Of a stretch of DNA of 64,000 nt, positions 8,406 through 16,670 are shown piece after piece. Under the pieces are notes generated by a model. The model was not told the DNA's origin. It ran no database searches and worked only from the letters and a program-made list of their open reading frames with translations. Both the position numbers and the translations under genes were made by a program. Where the stretch lies: the NCBI GenBank assembly GCA_023242925.1, contig CP096134.1, positions 1,438,501 through 1,502,500 on the forward strand, written 5' to 3'. Origin of the DNA: Hyphomonadaceae bacterium JAD_PAG50586_4. GTDB lineage: Bacteria > Pseudomonadota > Alphaproteobacteria > Caulobacterales > Aquidulcibacteraceae. The first letter of the stretch is position 1. Each line of letters begins with the position of its first letter.

Positions 8406-9091
8406 CTAGATCGGAGGCGTAGTGTGTTCTGTTTGCCCGAACACATTTTCAAACGATGCACGCAACGCAGCGTCCGCATCATGCATGCTGATGGGCAAAC
8501 CAAGATCAACCAAGCTCGTCACGCCGAATTGCGGCGCACTGATTCCACACGGCGTGATGCCGGAGAAATGTTCGAGGTTGGGTTCCACGTTCAGCGCGAT
8601 GCCGTGAAAACTAATCCATTTGCGCAGGCGCACGCCGATTGCAGCAATCTTGTCCTCGCGCCGCCAGCCCGGACCTTTGCGTTCCACCCACACCCCGACT
8701 CGGCCGTCGCGAATCTCGCCAACGACATTGAAACGATCCAACGCGCCGATGATCCAGCGCTCCAAATCGGCGACAAATCGCGTCACGTCGCGCCCGCGTT
8801 CACGCAGGTCGAGCATCACGTACCCAACACGCTGCCCCGGTCCGTGATAAGTGAATTGCCCGCCACGCCCCGTCTTGAACACAGGAAATCGATCCGGCGA
8901 CAAAAGGTCGTCGGCCTTGGCGCTCACGCCCGCTGTGTAGAGCGGGGGTGCTCCAGCAGCCACACCAACTCGCCCGCTTGGCCCGCCGCGATCGCCGCCG
9001 CGCGCTCTTCCATGGCCGCGACCGCGGCCTCGTACTCCACGAGCCCTGGCGACACCGCCCAGCCAATGCGTTTCGCAACCGCGTCGTTCAC
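8406..9091 (-). CDS. lipB: Lipoyl(octanoyl) transferase LipB, with frameshift
   Basis: LipB moves octanoate from octanoyl-ACP to lipoyl domains, the first step of lipoate assembly. Starting at GTG 9091 the first frame reads [11 protein letters not shown] and reaches LVWLLEHP. The second frame continues [37 protein letters not shown] (the family RGGxxTYHGPGQ block), then [21 protein letters not shown] with the catalytic lysine region and FSGITPCGI with the catalytic cysteine. The break lies in a run of five bases, G on the plus strand, at 8944-8948, where one more base joins the frames. The repaired length of 228 residues is normal. LipB is usually needed for lipoate synthesis, so the break is probably a sequence error. 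Confidence 0.9.
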
Positions 9092-9144
9092 GTCCAAGCA
9101 ACCCTTTCAGGTTCGACTAGAGCAGAATCAAATGGGAAGCGCGC

Positions 9145-9402
9145 GTGTCAGATAGAACCCAGGTCCATCGTGTCGATATCGAGCTTTCGGTCGTGCTCGG
9201 CCGCTCCAAGATGCCGATGCACCATCTCCTGAAAATGGGCCGGGGCGCGGTGATCCCGCTCGACACCAAAGAAACGGACCAACTCTGGATCTTGGCCAAC
9301 GGCCATCCGATCGCGCGGGGCGAGATCACGATCCAAGGCGATCGCCTCTGCATCACCGTGACCGAACCGGCCGACGTGCACGAATTCAACGCGGCCGCCT
9401 AA
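9145..9402 (+). CDS. fliN: Short FliN-type flagellar motor switch protein
   Basis: An 85-residue protein that is essentially one SpoA (surface presentation of antigens) domain. It has the FliN pattern VDIELSVVLGRSKMP, LLKMGRGAVIPLD and VWILANGHPIARGEI-like segments (here QLWILANGHPIARGEI), with a conserved acidic start of the domain. FliN forms the lower C-ring of the flagellar switch together with FliM and FliG. The start is GTG 9145 with GGGAAG upstream; it gives only about 10 residues before the domain. No other flagellar gene is in the window, so it is physically orphaned. A role in another SpoA-containing complex is less likely but possible. Confidence 0.82.
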   Translation: MSDRTQVHRVDIELSVVLGRSKMPMHHLLKMGRGAVIPLDTKETDQLWILANGHPIARGEITIQGDRLCITVTEPADVHEFNAAA

Positions 9403-9429
9403 GGGGTGAAATTCGAGCTCCGACCCCTT
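9401..9429. terminator. Stem-loop at the fliN stop
   Basis: AAGGGGT at 9401-9407 pairs with ACCCCTT at 9423-9429 across a 15-nt loop and overlaps the end of the stop codon. It is a weak terminator candidate. Confidence 0.4.
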
Positions 9430-9551
9430 CATTTGGGGGTATTCCAATTCTTACGAACGTGTTCATGTGCGCTTCAGGCGCGGGACGCCATAATACGTTC
9501 GTTCTAGGGTGCGTCAGAGCCTGACACGCTCATCTTCCGGGGAAATCCATC

Positions 9552-10025
9552 ATGTCGCCAATCGCTCGTATGTTCGCCGCTGGTGCGGCTCTGGTCGCCG
9601 TCGCTAGCGGCGCCGCCTACGCTCAGAATTACAGCCTCAACCCGCTCTACGGCACAGTGAACCTGACGGCCGGCTACACGCCCGATCCGTACGTCGTTAA
9701 CGTGACCTCGGGTGGCCAGCGCAACGCCGCCAACGTCAGCCCGTCCTGCCGCGGCTCCATCGCCGAAGCGCCGGACTTCCGCGTCAATTACCAAGCGGGC
9801 TCGTTCCCGCTGATCATCTCCGTCAATTCCAGCGCCGACACGACCCTGGTCGTCAATGGCCCGGACGGCTCCTGGTATTGCGACGATGACAGCGGCAACG
9901 CCGGCATGAACCCGTCGCTCCGCTTCGGTTCGCCCCAATCTGGCCAGTACGACATCTGGGTGGGCGATTACGGCGGCGGCAACAATGCCGCCCAGCTCCA
10001 CATTTCCGAGCTCTACACCCAATAA
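9552..10025 (+). CDS. Secreted protein with pre-peptidase-like beta domain
   Basis: A 157-residue protein with a clear Sec signal peptide (MSPIARMFAAGAALVAVASG, predicted cleavage after AYA before QNYS). The mature part is rich in beta-forming residues and contains a C-x(n)-C pair (SPSCRGSI and SWYCDDDSG) and the run TTLVVNGPDGSWYCDDDSG..., which resembles the bacterial pre-peptidase C-terminal (PPC) beta-sandwich with an aspartate-rich turn. ATG 9552 is preceded by GGGGAA. It stands alone between two terminators. Location is periplasmic or extracellular. The function is unknown and the PPC similarity is by eye only. Confidence 0.75.
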   Translation: MSPIARMFAAGAALVAVASGAAYAQNYSLNPLYGTVNLTAGYTPDPYVVNVTSGGQRNAANVSPSCRGSIAEAPDFRVNYQAGSFPLIISVNSSADTTLVVNGPDGSWYCDDDSGNAGMNPSLRFGSPQSGQYDIWVGDYGGGNNAAQLHISELYTQ

Positions 10026-10054
10026 TCCGCATCCCGCCAAAGGGCTGTGAAAGG

Positions 10055-10083
10055 CAAGGGCCGGAGCGACGCTCCGGCCCTTG
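10055..10083. terminator. Strong hairpin terminator
   Basis: Perfect 13-bp stem CAAGGGCCGGAGC / GCTCCGGCCCTTG with a 3-nt loop, 30 bp after the secreted-protein gene. Confidence 0.75.
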
Positions 10084-10153
10084 TTCGTTGGCGGCGGGTC
10101 TGCTACGGCCACGCCCTCACGGCGAAGGGCCCCTAGGGGCGTCGCCAGAAGAT

Positions 10154-10238
10154 GCGCTCGTGGCGGAATTGGTAGACGCACTGCCTTGAGGTGGCAGCGA
10201 GTAACATCGTGGAGGTTCGAGTCCTCTCGAGCGCACCA
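10154..10238 (+). tRNA. tRNA-Leu (anticodon GAG)
   Basis: An 85-nt leucine tRNA. The acceptor arm GCGCTCG pairs with CGAGCGC, the D-loop has GGTAGAC, the anticodon stem CTGCC/GGCAG encloses the loop TTGAGGT with GAG at 10188-10190, and there is a long variable arm as expected for class II tRNAs. The T-arm carries GGTTCGAGTCC, and CCA is encoded. Confidence 0.96.
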
Positions 10239-10272
10239 GCCCTTCGTGCTTGGCTGGCTTTGCAAAACGCGA

Positions 10273-10300
10273 AACGGCCGCCCCGCTAAGGGCGGCCGTT
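10273..10300. terminator. Hairpin terminator between tRNA-Leu and the SDR gene
   Basis: Perfect 11-bp stem AACGGCCGCCC / GGGCGGCCGTT with a 6-nt loop. It can serve both the plus-strand tRNA and the minus-strand SDR gene that ends at 10319. Confidence 0.7.
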
Positions 10301-10318
10301 CGTGTTTGTGGTCAACGC

Positions 10319-11290
10319 TTAGAAGGTCTCGCCAACCCACGCTTGGCTCTTGGCCCACAGCGCTTTCGCGCGTTCGCCATCAAGCGCGTAGGGGCGCACG
10401 CCAGAACTGAGATCCATCATCCCCGCTTCGGTCAGCGCGGCGACGTGGCAGTCTTCGCAATATTTGCCGCCAACCTCGTCGGCGGCAGCTACCACGCCGG
10501 CCCACACCGAAGTCGCTGCGCCCTGCGGAATGCTTTTGAACTGGAACGCAGCGCGGCCTTGTGCTTGCGCCTGCTTGTTCAGTTGCGCCGCAAGCGCCTC
10601 CAGATCGCCGGGTTTCATGTGACGGCCCAGCTCGGTGCGAATCCCACCCGGATGCACGGCCGCCCCGCGAATGCCGCGATCACGCCAACGCCGATCGAAC
10701 TCCACCGCGAAGAGCACGTTCGCCGTCTTCGCGCGCCCATACGCCACCCACGGATCGTATTCGGTGCGCTCGAAATTCGGGTCTTCGAGATCAACATCGC
10801 TGCGGCGATGGCCGGAGGAGGCGAGGCTCACGAAGCGGCCGCCTTCGCGCAACAGCGGCGCAACGCGGTTCACGAACACGAAATGCCCGATGTGGTTGGT
10901 GCCGAATTGCGTCTCGAACCCGTCTTCCGTTTTTCCGAACGGCGTCGCCATCACGCCTGCGTTGGCGATGATGATCTCCAGCGGCTTGCCCTCGGCGCGC
11001 AACTTGTCCGCCGCCGCACGCGCGCTCTTCAACGACGCCAGATCGAGCGCAATCAACTCAAACCCGCCGCCGCCTTGAGCCGCCGCTTCACGCACCTCTG
11101 CCGTTGCAGCCTCGGCTTTCGCCAAATCACGCGCCGCGCCGATCACGTAAGCGCCATGCGCCGCAAGCGCCCGCGCTGTCTCCACGCCCAGCCCCGCCGA
11201 AACACCGGTCACCAAAACGCGCTTGCCGGAAAGGTTGACGCCGTCGAGCACCTCGTCGGTGGTCGATGTCGCGCCAAATGTCTTGGCCAT
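10319..11290 (-). CDS. Short-chain dehydrogenase/reductase (retinol-dehydrogenase-like)
   Basis: A 323-residue SDR oxidoreductase. ATG 11290 is preceded by AGGAGA. The cofactor motif TGVSAGLG lies near residues 28-35, NAG (IIANAGVM) near 110, the active-site serine in SLASSG and the catalytic tetrad in YGRAK. A cysteine pair KYCEDCHVA near the C terminus is common in the branch annotated as WW-domain oxidoreductase or retinol-dehydrogenase-like. It is divergent from a TetR gene, and two operator-like palindromes lie between them, so repression by that TetR until an inducer is present is likely. The substrate is unknown. Confidence 0.85.
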   Translation of the reverse strand: MAKTFGATSTTDEVLDGVNLSGKRVLVTGVSAGLGVETARALAAHGAYVIGAARDLAKAEAATAEVREAAAQGGGGFELIALDLASLKSARAAADKLRAEGKPLEIIIANAGVMATPFGKTEDGFETQFGTNHIGHFVFVNRVAPLLREGGRFVSLASSGHRRSDVDLEDPNFERTEYDPWVAYGRAKTANVLFAVEFDRRWRDRGIRGAAVHPGGIRTELGRHMKPGDLEALAAQLNKQAQAQGRAAFQFKSIPQGAATSVWAGVVAAADEVGGKYCEDCHVAALTEAGMMDLSSGVRPYALDGERAKALWAKSQAWVGETF

Positions 11291-11369
11291 GTCAATTCTC
11301 CTGATTTGAACTTTGTGGCGTCCCGCCGCTTTGACCGGATTGCGTGGCCACCGCATATCCGGCATAAAA

Positions 11370-11407
11370 GGAGGGCGCCTCCGGTTATATACGGAGGGGG
11401 CCTCCGT
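11370..11407. promoter_or_regulatory. Tandem TetR-type operators between the SDR and tetR genes
   Basis: Two palindromes of the same design, GGAGG-GCG-CCTCC at 11370-11382 and ACGGAGG-GGG-CCTCCGT at 11391-11407, with centres 23 bp apart. They lie in the 144-bp divergent promoter region. The TATATA between them could be part of a -10 element. The most likely ligand is the adjacent TetR protein. Confidence 0.65.
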
Positions 11408-11434
11408 TTAGCAAGCGGCAAATTCGATTACTTC

Positions 11435-12004
11435 ATGACAAGCAAGAAAGCCCTCGCCCGCAAGCCGCGCGCCGACGCCGAACACAACCGCGCCTTGCTG
11501 CTGGAAACGGCCAAGGCGGCGTTCGCCGAGAAGGGGGCCAATGTCGCACTTGAGGAAATCGCGCGCACCGCCGGTGTCGGCATCGGCACGCTCTATCGCC
11601 ACTTCCCGAACCGTGAAGCGCTGTTGCAGGAAGTCTATCGCGACGAATCTGAAAAACTCGCCGCCGCCGCTGAGCGCTTGATCGCCGACGAAGAGCCTCT
11701 CGAAGCCTTGCGCAAATGGTTGCGCTTGTTCGTGCGTTATTTCGCGACCAAGCAACTCGTCAAAGGCGCGCTCGATGCGCTGGTCGGCCCGGAAGCCAAG
11801 CTGCAAGCTTCAGGCGCGCACGTCGAAGTTGCGCTGACCACACTCGCGCGCAACGCCGAAAAGAATGGCGACATCAAGCTTGATGTCCCACCGATGGATA
11901 TTCTGCGCGCCGTGGTCGGGCTCTCAGCCTACGCCAGCCCCGGCTGGGAGAAGAACGCGACCAAGATGATCGACATTCTCCTCACCGGCATGGCCAAGGA
12001 CTAA
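11435..12004 (+). CDS. TetR/AcrR-family transcriptional repressor
   Basis: A 189-residue regulator. ATG 11435 gives MTSKKALARKPRADAEHNRA, followed by the helix-turn-helix (about residues 20-65: LLLETAKAAFAEKG, VALEEIARTAGVGIGTLYRHFPNREAL), which matches TetR_N closely. The C-terminal half is helical and should bind an inducer and dimerise. It is divergent from the SDR gene with tandem palindromes between the two, so it probably represses both itself and the dehydrogenase. A decayed doxX 3' end follows 12 bp after its stop. Confidence 0.9.
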   Translation: MTSKKALARKPRADAEHNRALLLETAKAAFAEKGANVALEEIARTAGVGIGTLYRHFPNREALLQEVYRDESEKLAAAAERLIADEEPLEALRKWLRLFVRYFATKQLVKGALDALVGPEAKLQASGAHVEVALTTLARNAEKNGDIKLDVPPMDILRAVVGLSAYASPGWEKNATKMIDILLTGMAKD

Positions 12005-12016
12005 GCGTCGCTGCGC

Positions 12017-12073
12017 CCAAGGAAACAGCGCCTGCAGCTTTTCATCGCGCAGTCACAAACCGCCCCACATGAT
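12017..12073 (-). pseudogene. Decayed copy of the 3' end of doxX
   Basis: These 57 bp match 14476-14532, the last codons of the intact doxX gene, at 52 of 57 positions in the same orientation. Read on the minus strand the remnant gives IMWGGL, a TGA stop, then LRDEKLQALFPW, against IMWGGLWLRDEKLRALFPW in the intact gene. It is therefore a dead fragment. Together with the intact gene it flanks the GGDEF-EAL gene as imperfect direct repeats. Confidence 0.85.
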
Positions 12074-12111
12074 CTATCGCGACCTTGCACACTCGTCCGT
12101 TTGAAGCGCGA

Positions 12112-14313
12112 TCAGGCTTGCGCGTGTGCAGTAGAATACGGCGTCGACGTCATCAGGCGTTCACTCAAGTCCGCCGCCGCCATGGGCCTGGCGGCGACGA
12201 AACCTTGGATCTCGGCGCAGCCAACGGCCTGCAGCCGCAGCCATTGTTCGTTGGTCTCGACCCCTTCAGCCAATACAGAAAGCCTCAAAGCTCGCGCCAA
12301 TTTGACGATCGCACCAATAATTTCGTCCGCCTCGTGGCCAATCCCAAGATTGGTCACAAAGGAGCGGTCGATTTTGATCTTGTTGATGGGGAAATGCTGA
12401 AGGTAGCTCAGGCTTGAATAGCCGGTGCCAAAATCGTCCAGCGCCAAGCTGAAGCCACGTCTGCGCAGAGCCTGCAATTTGTCGCGCGTATGGCCGCTTT
12501 CGTCGAGCAGCACGCTTTCCGTCAATTCAAGTTCAAAGCGCTGGGGGTCGATGCCGGTCTCGTCGATCAGTCGGTCAAGACGTGGTATGAAATTCGGCGA
12601 CTGCAATTGTGTCGATGAGACGTTCACGGCGATTTTGAGATTTGGCCATTTGCGGCTGTCCTCAAACACGCGCTTCAGTGCGAAATCGCCAAGGGCGTTG
12701 ATGAGTCCGCTCTCCTCGGCAAGCGGCACGAAAAGCGCCGGTGAGATTGAACCTTTCACGGGGTGGGTCCAGCGCGCCAACGCCTCCACGCCGACGATTG
12801 CGCCCATCTTATTGACCTGGGGCTGATAGACCATGTCGAGATCGCCTTGCGCCAGGGCCGCCTCCAGATCGTCGCGCAGCAGGCTTCGCTCCCGCGTCGC
12901 GGCGTCCATGCTAGGGTCGAAGAAGCGGAAGCAGGCGCGGCCAGCGTTCTTGGCCGCATAAAGCGCCAGATCGGCGCGTCGTAGCCATTCAAGGGCTTCG
13001 CCGCCTGGGTCGCTGGACAGCGTGACGCCGACACTTGCGCCCAGATGGCGCGCGCCGATGCTGAGGCCGAAGGGGCGATCGAGGGTCGCCACGATGCGTT
13101 CGGCGAGAGCGGCTGCGCGCTCTAGGTCAGCGTCGAGCTGCAGAATGGCGAATTCATCGCCGCCAAGGCGGGCGCAGAGGTCGCCCTCGCGGCACAGCGA
13201 TTGAAGTCGTCCGGCGACCGCGCGCAGTAATTCATCGCCAGCGGCGTGTCCAAAGGTGTCATTGAGTTCTTTAAATCGATCGAGATCGATCACGTGCAGT
13301 GCAAAAGTCTGCGACTCATGTTGCACCTCGCCTTGGGTGAGACGTTGTTCGACCCGGACTCGATTGGCGAGGCCGGTTAAGCTGTCGTGGAAGGCAAGGT
13401 GAAGCGTACGCGCCTCGCTCTCGGCGTGACCTCGCGCATAACGGCGCGCGCGCAGAAAGAACGCAAACGCAAGCCCTGCAAGCGAACAAAGAACAAGCAC
13501 CAAGATCGGCAGCATATCGACAAGGAGGGATGTGCCCGGTCGTTGCGGCGTCCAGACGTAATAGGCGAGCGTTTGATTGCGTTCGTCGCCAATAGCGACG
13601 AACGCCTGGTTGCTCTGCAAGTGATCGAGCGTGCGCACGAGCGCGACATTGTCGAGCAGCAATTCCTGAGCGACTTGAGAGGTAAACGCGATGTCCAGTT
13701 CTCGGCCCGACACCACGATAGGCGCGCGCGTGTTGCGAATGCGCACGCGGCCGAAATCTGGCTGAACCAGGGTCGCTGTGACGACGATCAGGCGACCGTC
13801 GATGTCGCGCAAAGCCGTGGATTGAATACGGTTGCGTAACGCCTCAAGCGGCAGTGCGCCGCCCTGGGACACACGCTGAGCTTCAGCGTGGCGAACCTCT
13901 GTGATCAACGGTTGGGCAAGAGATTCAAGCCGGGCATAAGTGTTCGGGCGAACTTCAACGCCCTCTGACATGGCGTAACGGGGCGCATTCTCGCTATCGA
14001 GCACATAGGCGAATTCGAAGCCCTCGGCTGCGTGAAAGAATTGGCCGATATTGCGATGCGCCCAAGTGCGGTCGAAGCGGTTGTCGAGATGACGCACGGC
14101 GTCATCCCAAATCACGTTGGGGACCGAACTCGCAATGAAGGCGATATTGTCGTCCACACCTTGGGCGATAACAGCTGCGTCGCGCGCTTGCGCTGCGGCG
14201 TCGGCGCGCTCGGCGAATTGCAGAAGAGAAGTGAGCAACGCAATGATGGCGACGGCCGCGACCAGTGCGATCGCCGCGTACAGGCTCAGTTTCTTCTTAA
14301 CAACCGATCGCAT
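12112..14313 (-). CDS. CHASE4-GGDEF-EAL cyclic-di-GMP signalling protein
   Basis: A 733-residue membrane sensor that makes and/or degrades cyclic di-GMP. Order: TM1 (about 9-31); a periplasmic CHASE4-like domain (about 35-260, containing VIWDDAVRHLDNRFD); TM2 (about 270-290); GGDEF domain; EAL domain. The GGDEF site is intact (ARLGGDEFAIL), and the inhibitory I-site RxxD (REGD) sits five residues before it. The EAL domain keeps GVEALARW and LDDFGTGYSS, so both activities look possible. Net output cannot be predicted. The gene stands alone and is bounded on both sides by copies of the doxX 3' end, which points to insertion or rearrangement here. Confidence 0.92.
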   Translation of the reverse strand: MRSVVKKKLSLYAAIALVAAVAIIALLTSLLQFAERADAAAQARDAAVIAQGVDDNIAFIASSVPNVIWDDAVRHLDNRFDRTWAHRNIGQFFHAAEGFEFAYVLDSENAPRYAMSEGVEVRPNTYARLESLAQPLITEVRHAEAQRVSQGGALPLEALRNRIQSTALRDIDGRLIVVTATLVQPDFGRVRIRNTRAPIVVSGRELDIAFTSQVAQELLLDNVALVRTLDHLQSNQAFVAIGDERNQTLAYYVWTPQRPGTSLLVDMLPILVLVLCSLAGLAFAFFLRARRYARGHAESEARTLHLAFHDSLTGLANRVRVEQRLTQGEVQHESQTFALHVIDLDRFKELNDTFGHAAGDELLRAVAGRLQSLCREGDLCARLGGDEFAILQLDADLERAAALAERIVATLDRPFGLSIGARHLGASVGVTLSSDPGGEALEWLRRADLALYAAKNAGRACFRFFDPSMDAATRERSLLRDDLEAALAQGDLDMVYQPQVNKMGAIVGVEALARWTHPVKGSISPALFVPLAEESGLINALGDFALKRVFEDSRKWPNLKIAVNVSSTQLQSPNFIPRLDRLIDETGIDPQRFELELTESVLLDESGHTRDKLQALRRRGFSLALDDFGTGYSSLSYLQHFPINKIKIDRSFVTNLGIGHEADEIIGAIVKLARALRLSVLAEGVETNEQWLRLQAVGCAEIQGFVAARPMAAADLSERLMTSTPYSTAHAQA

Positions 14314-14460
14314 TCTGCCGTCCCGCCCACAAATGAGTGGGACGGAGCATGCATAAGCAAACGTAAATTGCGGTAACGCCGCATGGTGAACGCGGACTAA
14401 TTACAGTTGCGTGTAACTGAAGTTTCGTTGGCGCTCTGACGTGTGTACGCGCTGGATCGA

Positions 14461-14853
14461 TCAATCGGCCCGTCGCCACGGAAACAGCGCGCGCAGCTTT
14501 TCATCGCGCAGCCACAAGCCGCCCCACATGATGAGCCCGAGATAGAGACTAAACAGCGTGTGGCTGAAGAGCGGCTGATCCGCACGCAAATTCGTCGCCA
14601 TCGCGCCGCCGAGCAAACCCATGAACAGCACCGCGCCCAGAACGCTCGTAGGCCGATAGGCGTAAAGCAGCGTCAGCACCAGTTCGAGAATGCCAATCGC
14701 CAGCACATAATCGCGCCGCCAACCCAGTCCTTCCAGAATGTCGCCGGCGATCGGCATGCCCATCAGCTTTGGCGTCACCGACGCGCCCAGCATGAACAGC
14801 ACAAACAAGCCGCTCAGCACGCGGCCAATCCAAACACTCGCACTCGCCTTCAT
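14461..14853 (-). CDS. DoxX-like membrane protein
   Basis: A 130-residue protein with four hydrophobic spans (about residues 8-28, 45-65, 70-90, 98-118), starting MKASASVWIGRVLSGLFVLF. Layout and length fit the DoxX-like family of small inner-membrane proteins, some of which act in redox or sulfur metabolism; the role here is unknown. Its final 19 codons are duplicated as a dead remnant at 12017-12073 next to tetR, so the gene was once either adjacent to tetR or present twice. Confidence 0.8.
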   Translation of the reverse strand: MKASASVWIGRVLSGLFVLFMLGASVTPKLMGMPIAGDILEGLGWRRDYVLAIGILELVLTLLYAYRPTSVLGAVLFMGLLGGAMATNLRADQPLFSHTLFSLYLGLIMWGGLWLRDEKLRALFPWRRAD

Positions 14854-14913
14854 CGGGGCGTCTCCCTGGTTTCTGTCCTAAAGACGACCCAAGCAGACCT
14901 CGCCCGACAAGGG

Positions 14914-16392
14914 CTAGCCAATTTTTAGCCGGATGAACCCGAGCGCCCCGGCCGGGTCGCCGTCATAGCTGGCCTCCAGTCCATCTGGTGCGAAATGGGC
15001 TTGCGCCACTGCGCCTACGCCGAACACGACGTTCTGATTGATCCGGAAATCGCGCACTGCGCCCAGGCTCAGACGCTGCACATTCTCCAACGGCCCATGA
15101 TGGGCGCCGAGTTCATCGGTCTCCACCGCCTCGCCGCGCGCAAAGAACGTCCAGCGATCGTTCGGATGCCAGGCCGCTTCCGCCAGCCACGCATCCAGCG
15201 ACACGCCATCGCTGCGCTCTTTGTTGGAGAAGGCGAGGGTGCTCGACCACCAGCCCGCATCGCCCAAACGGCGCGTATAAATTCCGCTCACCGACCAGCG
15301 CTCTTCGTCGTCATCCGGATGCAGCGCTTCGGGGCTCTCGATGGCCGCCCACGAAGTTTGCAGCGAAAGATTCTCCGTCGGATTCCACGAGAGCCGCACC
15401 GAGGTCGAATCCAGATCGCCGGTCTCGATGTCGTAGCGTTCCTCATCCGGCTCGCGCCCTCGGAATTGCGACGCTTCGATCTTCCAATTGTCATGCACCC
15501 AACCGGCCGTAACCACCCCAAAGGTAATGTGCGTGGAATCGAACCAATGGTGTGTGAGCGGGGCTTCCGGTGAATCCATCGCCGCCATGCGATGCATGAA
15601 GGCCGGCGGCCCGAACGCCGGCTCGCCCGGCAAACCGCCATAGACGAACACCGAATTGTTCGCGTCCAAGCGATGCGCATACGACGCCGACATTTCCATA
15701 ATCAGATCATGGGGATGCTGGCGATCTACCAAGGGCTCTACGCCATCCGCACTCTCACCCGCCGCGAACAACAATGGATAGCCCCTCGCGCCCATGAACG
15801 GATCGGGCGAGAGCATCGCCCGCAAATTCAGCGTGCTGCGTGAAAAATCCCGCCGCGCCGATCCCATGATCATGCCGGCGAGAAACGCCTTCTCGTCGCC
15901 GCGCGGCCCGTCCTGCCAAGAATAGGCTCCATTCAGCGTCACATGCCCCATCAGCATCCACGCGCCGCGCTCAGCATGCAGCCCGCCATGCAGTGACGTA
16001 TCCGGTTGCCACGAGGTGCCGGAAGCATCGCGCGCCATTGGATAAGCACCAAAGGCGCCTTGTCCCGGTACCGGCTGATCCCGGCGATAGTCAGCGATCA
16101 CGATCTGCGGCTCGTGCTCGCCGTGCTGCATCTGGCCATGATCCATCATCTGATGATCCGCCCCATGCATCTCGCCGTGATCGTGTTGCCCTGGTGCTGG
16201 AGCGGGCGTCGCATCGTGTTGACGCCCCGGCGCAGGCGCGCGCGGCGGCAAAGGCGTCTCGTGCTGATGCTCCGCCGGCTGCTCCGCTTGCGCCTGCCCG
16301 TGATCATGCGTCTGCGCCAAAGCGGGCGTCGTCACCGCAAGCGCGGCGGCCGCAACGAGTGTGATAGCCCGCATCATTCCCATCCCCGTCAT
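14914..16392 (-). CDS. His/Met-rich outer-membrane protein of a copper-responsive operon
   Basis: A protein of about 490 residues. The start at 16392 overlaps the CsoR stop (ATGA); a second candidate is the MM pair a few codons later, behind GGGATGGGA. A signal peptide (cleavage near TPALAQ) leads into a linker of about 90 residues packed with His and Met (HDHGEMHGADHQMMDHGQMQ), typical of Cu(I)/Ag(I)-binding periplasmic segments. The rest alternates polar and aromatic residues in beta-barrel style and ends in GFIRLKIG, compatible with an outer-membrane barrel. It is translationally coupled to the CsoR regulator. Copper handling is inferred from composition and context; I recognise no named family. 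Confidence 0.75.
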   Translation of the reverse strand: MTGMGMMRAITLVAAAALAVTTPALAQTHDHGQAQAEQPAEHQHETPLPPRAPAPGRQHDATPAPAPGQHDHGEMHGADHQMMDHGQMQHGEHEPQIVIADYRRDQPVPGQGAFGAYPMARDASGTSWQPDTSLHGGLHAERGAWMLMGHVTLNGAYSWQDGPRGDEKAFLAGMIMGSARRDFSRSTLNLRAMLSPDPFMGARGYPLLFAAGESADGVEPLVDRQHPHDLIMEMSASYAHRLDANNSVFVYGGLPGEPAFGPPAFMHRMAAMDSPEAPLTHHWFDSTHITFGVVTAGWVHDNWKIEASQFRGREPDEERYDIETGDLDSTSVRLSWNPTENLSLQTSWAAIESPEALHPDDDEERWSVSGIYTRRLGDAGWWSSTLAFSNKERSDGVSLDAWLAEAAWHPNDRWTFFARGEAVETDELGAHHGPLENVQRLSLGAVRDFRINQNVVFGVGAVAQAHFAPDGLEASYDGDPAGALGFIRLKIG

Positions 16393-16658
16393 TTCTCGCT
16401 CGCGCCCAGCAGCTCAAGCAACTCCGCCGCCTTCTTGCGCTGTTCGCTCGCGTCGCCCGAAACGATCGCGCCTTCGATGCAATGGTGGAGGTGGTCCTTC
16501 AGTAGCGCCGCCTCCACCCGCGCCAGCGCCGCGCGCGCGGCGCGCACCTGCGTCAGCACATCGATGCAATAGCGCTCCTCTTCGACCATGCGCGCGATGC
16601 CGCGCACCTGGCCCTCGATCCGCTTCAGCCGATTTTTGACGTGCGAACGATCATGCAT
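16389..16658 (-). CDS. csoR: CsoR-type metal-sensing repressor
   Basis: An 89-residue member of the CsoR/RcnR/FrmR helical repressor family (MHDRSHVKNRLKRIEGQVRG). The ligand set is C31, H56 and C60, the same spacing (25 and 29 residues) as the Cu(I) ligands of the Mycobacterium protein, and the CxxxHC segment is DHLHHC. This favours copper or silver over nickel or formaldehyde. It is the first gene of a two-gene operon with the His/Met-rich outer-membrane protein. A G-tract palindrome lies just upstream of its start, consistent with autorepression released by Cu(I). Confidence 0.88.
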   Translation of the reverse strand: MHDRSHVKNRLKRIEGQVRGIARMVEEERYCIDVLTQVRAARAALARVEAALLKDHLHHCIEGAIVSGDASEQRKKAAELLELLGASEK

Positions 16659-16670
16659 CGCGGCGACATA

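Noticed and set aside
10250..11434. N-terminal extension of the TetR frame by about 395 residues
   Set aside because: The frame is open antisense to the SDR gene but has no family similarity and crosses the tandem operators; the TetR fold begins at 11435.
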